NCBI GenBank assembly: GCA_958496175.1
Contig: OY292276.1
Location: forward strand, 15,642,001 to 15,706,000
Length of the DNA: 64,000 bases
Reading direction: 5' to 3'
Origin: Sisyra terminalis
Taxonomy: Eukaryota > Arthropoda > Insecta > Neuroptera > Sisyridae
Under the pieces are notes generated by a model that was given only the letters and a program-made list of their open reading frames with translations, made no database searches and had not been told where the DNA came from. This document shows, in pieces, positions 58,001 through 64,000 of this stretch (the stretch's first letter is position 1; the number at the start of each line of letters is the position of its first letter). The translations under genes and the position numbers were made by a program.

Positions 58001-61000
58001 TATTTGTGGATTATAGTCAATTAGCAAAAATTGAGTTGTTTTATTCACTGCTAAAGAAATTTTGAGTTTTATAGATATTTTATTTAAAAAAAAGGTTTTA
58101 TTGAAAAAAATTATACTAAATTGGAATAAGAAATAAATCCAACTAATTCTTGATTTTTGATTTTTATATAAGAAAGATTAGGGAAAAATATTCATAATAG
58201 CAAAATACATAATGTAGGTTGCAAAAATTGGGACGATCGAAGCAAAAAGGAAGAATACGAATCAAAACCTGGATTTATAGAAAAGATCTAAAGACTATCT
58301 TAAGATACTTTTCAAAAACCAAAGTACACAACAGTATTATAACTTTAAGGAAGTATCTGAAACGAAAAAAAAAAATGAGATTCAGATTTTAGAAGAAACC
58401 AATTACTCAAAAGTTCTTAGTATTGAGTTCAAACTATGGAATTCGGTACTTATTGTCAATCGAATCTATTCAATATTTATTTCAGTTCTTGGCCTTTAGA
58501 GTTGCTAATCTTTTGGATCTTGAATGTTTCCTGAAAACATAAGACTACTGGCAATTAATTATGTTCTTAATAAATTTTTAAAATGATCAAAAATTTATCA
58601 AATTTTTAAAGATTTCGTTATGGATCCATTTTATTCGTTAATTCGAGGGTTTAGTTTTGAGCGGGATATAGCTTGAATTCATTGTATTGTAGGATATTGT
58701 GTTACACTCCAATATGCATTGAAAGTATTCGTTTAAAGTATTGATTTTTTATAGAAAGATCAAATGGACTATTCAATGAAATTTCGTTTTGCTCATAACT
58801 GTGTTGAATGTAGATCATAAATAAGTCTAGGAATTAATCAGTGCGCATATTTTAAATGCAGTTCTGAGACTCTTTTAGCAAAAGTTGTTTACTAAACTTC
58901 AGTACAATTGTTAGAACGGAGTATTCAATGTTAAAACATCAAATGCCAATGTTACTTTGAACATCTTTGCATTTATTTTGCCTGACTTGTTTTTAATTGA
59001 GCTTTTGTTTTGTAACATAATAATATAAATAATTGACGTCTTTCTTCATCGAATAACACTTACATTGATAAATCTTTAAAAGTGAATATAAGCTTTGAAT
59101 TAAATTCATATACAAGTCAGTTATGAGAAGACTAAAAATTATAGTTTAATTTATTAGTTAATATTTAAGATTTAATTAATCGTTCATACTTCTCAAAAAT
59201 TGCGTTAATTTTCGCTATTAGCAGAATCAATTGACTCTTCTGAGGTGCTAACTCAAACAATAGTAAACAAAAAAGAATAGGTGTATTGTTTTTTATATCT
59301 TAGAATACAACAATAGCTTTTTGAAATCATTTAAATTGGTTGAATAAAGTCTATGTAGGTGTTTACTTATAAGGATATCAAAATATAATTTAAATTTGAT
59401 TTGGTTTTTATTTTAAAATCATGTAAAGATTCATAAATAGAAAGCTAAAAGTTTTTTTGTTGAAGACCAAGTTCGAATGAATAGAACAAAGTCTTAATTG
59501 TGTGGATATTTTAAAGGAAAAACATATTTGAAAATTTATCATCATCGCGATTGAAACGGGTATTTTTTTGCGATTCCCTCATTGAATTTAAAAAAAAGAG
59601 AATATTGAAAGGTGGAACATTATCTGTGAGATGATATTAATTTTTAATTAAAACTAATTGATCCATCAGTCATAAAAATGTTAATGAAAAGTATATTAAT
59701 CAATAGTTAATGTACGAGCTGGGTGATTTAGTTACTCAAGCAAAGATTTATTAAATGTAGTAGGTCATTAATGTGAGATAATAGACCGGGAACAAGCATG
59801 AAAATCATTTGTCAATTATCAGCAATATAATCCGATGTCGAGGTGTGCCTTCTTTCAATCTGCGAGCAGTATGAAGTAGAAGTCCGATTTCATGTAACCA
59901 AGTTGATGACGGATGATGGACCGAGGATTGATGTTGACGTTCAATTAACGTGATGTCAATGTTGTGCCCAACAATGACGTCACATTCACTAATAGAAAGC
60001 TCTTGGCTATTTTATGAGTTGGTGTGTGGTATTTGCAAGTTTTATATGTAATTTATACTTTAAGAATTTTTTTTATAAATCTTTCCATAACTAACGATCC
60101 ACCGTCAACTCCTGCTGACATTCTTGTAAATTCCAATTGTTATATTCAAATCAGTGGCAATAATTCAATTTTAATGTCTTCATTATTTCTTTGACTTGTA
60201 TGGGAAGTTTATTCAATCTTCGTTTCAAATGATCAACATTTGAATTCCGACTTTTCTAGATTCCTGCACTGATGTATTCTCCACATAATCATTCCAATGC
60301 AATGAAAGTAATTAAAACTCTTAAGTTATTCGACTGAAATTTATTAGACTAGCACCATAAATGTTTTAAAGTGCAAACTATTTTGCCAATTAATTAAAAC
60401 AACTTGTTGAACAATATCAAAACGGTTATAAATTCAAACAATTATAAATTTGTACAATAAAAAGCGACATGCATGCATGCATATAAACTTGCTTTTCCAT
60501 ATTATGTCGAAAAATACGTTTTAAATAAACCAAACGTAATAAATATTGAAATGAGAATACATATCAATGAAAACAATTCTTAATGCAGATAAATTTACCG
60601 TTCATAACAAGAATTCTCGTCGTAATTTTTCTGAATGATAAAAACTGAAATATATTCTTCAACATTGTGCATGTGCAATATTTTGCGATCGTCATAGTAT
60701 TTATTTAAAATATAAAAGTGTAAGTATAGGTTTTATATGGTGTTGAATTATTCATGTAGATCGGCAATTTAATATATGTATGAGTTACGATAACGCCAGA
60801 TGTAAACTTGGTTATAACAACTCACAAGCCTATGTAGATATATTCGCCATACACAATTTCTCACAGCGATGAAAACATGGAACAAACTTGCTCTGACTTT
60901 GTTGCAGGAACAATACCGGTCATGACTCAAAAATTGTCAGACATGTGTTATGGATATTGGTGAATGAACTTCAAACGTTAAGCTTCCTTTTATTTAACAT

Positions 61001-62249
61001 AGTTATACGTCTGTATCATTTATAGAGCTTCGAAGATAATTTCACATATTTCAACTTTTACTTCATCTTTATCAAAAGAATTCAGAAAACTTTTAATTCA
61101 TCTTTCAACGTTGATAACTTAATTATTCGAATCAACAATCGATTTCATTATTCTTCTATAGACTTTTTGCACAGTGTGATTTACCCATTGAAAGGTACAA
61201 GTAATACAATCTATTACTATTTACCTGCACAACTAAGTTGTTCTATTTCATATTGAGAATTAAAAAAAATGAAATAAAAGTATCTGAATAGAATTGGATT
61301 AGATACTAAGTGTATTTTATAAAATTTATTGAATGAAAATAAATACCAACAGGAAAATTGAAAGTAAAGATAATATCAAAACTGTTCCCTCAGATAATAA
61401 TAATGACATCAAAATAGAAAGTTATGTAATTCAAGTATTAAAAAATCCCCAAAAATAAAACGCATCAAAATAATTCAAAATCTTTAAGCTTTGGGAAAAT
61501 AATTTCATTTAATAGGAAACGTAATTTTTTTATATGGAAATTATAACAATATAAGTAAGTCTCTAAAATATTTTGTCCAAGATATAGCACTGATAGATCA
61601 AAAACATGAACTCTTAAGTAACAAGAAATCAAGTATCTAGCTGGAGAAGATCAAATGAATGGAACCACACACGAAGAAGAAAAAACAATCATCGAATGGG
61701 AACAAGAAGAAAATTAACCGAATGGGTTACATCTAAAGTTATATAGTGTTTACAAAGGATATTGTAGAAGGAAAACTCTAAAGATTGAGAAAGGACGAAT
61801 AATTGAAATCTTAGGCCTACTTAAGAATGAAAACTACTACACAAGAATTTCATTGGTTATAGCAGACGTTAAAGAAGGAGAAGAACTACAATCGGTATGC
61901 TGTAAGGCAAAGAACAGAAAAAAGCTGCGCTTTTTACTCTATCTACTTCAATGAAATGAAGTTTACCAATTTGTTAAATTTACTTACTAAGCGAAAAATT
62001 TTAAGATTCTTACCACTCTGTCCTCCAGAACTAAGAATTCTTCAACCCTTTGTGAGATATTTATCTTTCTTTAGTCTCTATTCCTTACCACTTCAGTAGT
62101 GCTTAGTGTTATTTATGATCGGATAAGTCTGATCTTAAATAATCTGAATTGTATTCTTTATTTAATAAAAGCTGAGATCTGAATTTTATCATCTATTACC
62201 AAAAACATCAATAACAACAATAATAATCAATAACAATGATTTTTTTAAT
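55021..62249. other. Long A+T-rich non-coding interval
   Basis: No gene recognised over 7 kb. More complex patches lie at 59820-60000 (with TGACGTCA at 59975-59982), 60460-60480 (ATGCATGCATGCAT) and 60790-60960. A purine-rich section at 61630-61960 has arginine/lysine-rich frames that might be old LINE tail sequence, but I could not align it to a known motif. Confidence 0.4.
59975..59982. promoter_or_regulatory. CRE-type palindrome TGACGTCA
   Basis: Second exact CREB/ATF consensus in the window, within a G+C-richer patch containing several GATG/TGACG words. Confidence 0.25.
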
Positions 62250-62330
62250 GTTATTTACCGCCGCTTTATGCCTACTTAGGCCTTCAGCAATTTTAAGCTA
62301 AATTTTGAGTGTGATCCTGGTATCGAGCAA
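62250..62330 (-). mobile_element. SINE fragment, minus orientation
   Basis: On the minus strand a B-box-like GCTCGATACCAGG is followed by GCTGAAGGCCTAAGTAGGCA and AAAGCGGCGGTAAATAA. The tail aligns with the plus-strand SINE tail that starts about 60 bases away. Confidence 0.6.
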
Positions 62331-62339
62331 ATTTTTGAT

Positions 62340-62435
62340 TACAGATTATAGATTGAATTCCTCGATTACGGATTATTATTTACCCTAGAGTCGCTAAAGA
62401 CCTTAGTCGTTATAAAGCGACGGTACATAACAATA
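62340..62435 (+). mobile_element. SINE fragment, plus orientation, hairpin tail
   Basis: A B-box-like GATTGAATTCC (62351-62361) is followed by CTAGAGTCGCT, ACCTTAGTCG and AAAGCGACGG, then ATAA. GTCGCT (62390-62395) and AGCGAC (62416-62421) are perfect complements. The body shares ATTACGG and CTAGAGTCGC with the 39.6-kb SINE. The head (A box) is missing. Confidence 0.65.
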
Positions 62436-62959
62436 AAAAATAATTGTTATTGATGTTTGTGTAGCGAAAAAAACAAGCTCCAATTGTTAAAAAAACCGAA
62501 TATTTTTTTTGCAATTCACGTTATTACTCATCTTCTTGTTAACAATTTTCCATCCCCTATTTTATTGCCTGAAATATTTTGGTGTCCAGAAATCCAAAGT
62601 TTCTAAAAAACAACGCAAAAAAGTTTTGTTTTAGATGTATAAAAGTTTAAACAATATATTATTAATATTGAATGAAAAAAATGGAAAAATAAATTCATAA
62701 TCATTCTTCATTTAAGGTATATCTACCATAGAAATGTAGCCTTTTAAAATTAAGAAACCTTAAACAGGATATCCATCTCCAGATCTTGAGTATTACATTT
62801 CCATTTACAAATTTATATTGAAGCATTCAAGCAACCTAGGCTAGAATCTGTGAAATAAAGATACGAATAAAATTGTATGGCAAATTTAAATGACTTAACT
62901 TTATAAAATAAATTAGAGTGCAAAATTAATAATTTTATTAAAAATTTCTAATAAACCCA
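62436..62959. other. A+T-rich non-coding interval
   Basis: Nothing recognised between the SINE pair and the LINE tail. Confidence 0.5.
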
Positions 62960-64000
62960 TTTTTTTTTTTTTTTTTTTTTTTTTTGTGGACTTTTGTGTA
63001 TTTTGCACCAGTTCAGCGGTGTGTCGCTATATCATGGTGGTGATGTCGGGCAATTGGTCTTTAGCGGCGTTTCAGTAGCTGGAGGAGTCGAACTTCATTC
63101 CTCTGTCTTTTGTATTTTTTATTTGTTGTTTGGTTTTTGATCTTGTGGTCAAACATCTACTACTTCTTGGAGCTCTTGTGGTAGTTTCCGCTTCAGCCTT
63201 CTATGTTTTATGGTTTCTCCCAAGCCTAGTTCTACTGCACTAGGACAATTTTCTAGGCCGTTAAGGAAGTTCCTTGTGAGTGCGGTTAGAAAGTCTTTTA
63301 AGTATGGAACGCTCATTTCATGATGGATTTGGTTGTTTCTCACATACCATGGAGCTTTGGTGATAATCCTCAAGACTCTATTTTGGAACACCTGTAGCTC
63401 ATTATGATTTTTCTTTGAGGATGGAAGCCAGACTGCGCAAGAGTATGTGAGAAGTGGTCTAATGACTGATTTGTATATCATCAGTGAACAATCCATACTT
63501 AGACGAGACCTTCTGTTGATAAGTGGGTATAGTTGGATGAGTCGAGTGTTGGCTTCTCTGATTTTATTTGAGATGTGGTTTTGCCAGGTTAATTTCGAGT
63601 CCAGAAGTATACCCAGATATTTAACAGGCATTTTTTTCTCACACCACGGAATTTCCATGTGATCCAACACAATAGGCTCCAATTGGTTGGAGAAACGTCT
63701 TAGAGAGAAAATTTTTGCGACGCTTTTAGATGGATTTATGAGAATTTTCCATCTACTGAACCAGGAAGATAGGTGGTTGATAGACTGCTGGGTTTTCTGA
63801 ACGGCCCTTTGAAGATCTTTGTCCAGGTTGAAGATGGCGATGTCATCCGCGTACATTGAGATTATGCAGTGGTCTGGTGACGGAAGGTCCGCAACGTACA
63901 GATTGAATAGGATTGGACCCAATACTGATCCCTGAGGTACCCCCGAGTGGATATGCTTTTCCTCTGATAGCTGATCGTCCATTTTGATTTGGAAGCATCG
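62960..64000 (-). mobile_element. Jockey-like LINE, 3' part (continues past window)
   Basis: A 26-base poly-T (62960-62985), the poly-A tail of a minus-strand copy, is followed by about 160 bases of 3' UTR and the ORF2 coding end. The UTR differs from that of the 35-kb LINE, so this is another family. The 5' part lies beyond the right edge. Confidence 0.9.
63149..64000 (-). CDS. LINE ORF2: reverse transcriptase C-terminal half (partial)
   Basis: The frame is open from the window edge to a TGA at 63149-63151, about 283 codons without interruption; an internal Met lies at 63982, but the frame continues upstream (RCFQIK before it). Counting from that Met, GVPQGSVLGP (14-23) is RT motif B and YADD (44-47) holds the two catalytic aspartates. 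KYLGILLD is the following thumb-side motif. Then come RPLLTYSCAVW, VLRIITKAPWYVRN and a closing RRLKRKLPQEL. This is the enzyme that copies the LINE RNA at the nicked target. Its intact frame suggests a young copy. Order and motifs fit the Jockey clade. Confidence 0.92.
   Translation of the reverse strand, partial: RCFQIKMDDQLSEEKHIHSGVPQGSVLGPILFNLYVADLPSPDHCIISMYADDIAIFNLDKDLQRAVQKTQQSINHLSSWFSRWKILINPSKSVAKIFSLRRFSNQLEPIVLDHMEIPWCEKKMPVKYLGILLDSKLTWQNHISNKIREANTRLIQLYPLINRRSRLSMDCSLMIYKSVIRPLLTYSCAVWLPSSKKNHNELQVFQNRVLRIITKAPWYVRNNQIHHEMSVPYLKDFLTALTRNFLNGLENCPSAVELGLGETIKHRRLKRKLPQELQEVVDV

Noticed and set aside
1..64000. CRISPR arrays, bacterial operons, rRNA or intact tRNA genes
   Set aside because: No regularly spaced direct repeats with unique spacers, no ribosome-binding-site-led gene runs, and the only pol III boxes are in SINE fragments.

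Overview
The window reads as nuclear DNA from an insect, or a close arthropod relative. It is strongly A+T-rich (roughly 70-75% by eye) and has no bacterial-style gene packing. Almost everything recognisable is an arthropod-type transposable element: Jockey-like and RNase H-bearing LINEs, a mariner, Tc1-like and hAT-like DNA transposons, Penelope-like retroelements and tRNA-derived SINEs. I found no convincing host protein-coding exon, tRNA or rRNA gene. The best reading is a large intergenic region or a very long intron. The intron reading is favoured by one textbook-like recursive splice site on the + strand at 9335-9365.

Layout. 1-9.3 kb: non-coding DNA with three DNA-transposon remnants (a hAT-type end at 857, a TA-flanked MITE at 980-1281, a hAT MITE at 7315-7716) and a Jockey-like ORF2 tail at 3.9-4.1 kb. 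9.3-19.2 kb: the recursive splice candidate, a Penelope GIY-YIG relic (10.4-10.7 kb), a LINE RNase H relic (13.7-14.5 kb), and a Tc1 relic lying between two copies of a hAT-like end (18.3-19.2 kb). 19-30 kb: mostly unexplained A+T-rich DNA plus an 892-bp fold-back element with an 8-bp target duplication (25701-26592). 30-39.7 kb: the densest element cluster. It holds a SINE, two related LINE tails, a Tc1-like element (34561-37032) with a rearranged LINE nested inside it, an RNase H LINE relic (38.6-39.0 kb) and a tRNA-Gly-like SINE. 39.7-64 kb: a dispersed repeat pair (43.5/54.9 kb), a second Penelope relic (47.4-47.9 kb), a TA-flanked MITE (48.15-48.56 kb), a dead mariner (51.47-52.5 kb), an inverted Penelope-LTR-like structure with a hammerhead-like core (52.86-53.16 kb), head-to-head SINE tails (62.25-62.43 kb) and the 3' part of a Jockey-like LINE that runs off the right edge.

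Most interesting points. (1) The 35.0-36.9 kb LINE copy has a poly-A/3' end in one orientation joined to an inverted ORF1/endonuclease segment, bracketed by an 11-bp target-site duplication: the expected product of twin priming. Its host is a Tc1-like element whose two ends are still recognisable. (2) The 3' end of that LINE and the tails of the SINEs at 39.6 and 62.4 kb share the same hairpin-forming motif, suggesting a SINE/LINE partnership. (3) The fold-back element, the hammerhead-like core and the recursive splice site are each testable. All calls come from reading the sequence; no database search was possible, so family names are by motif only.
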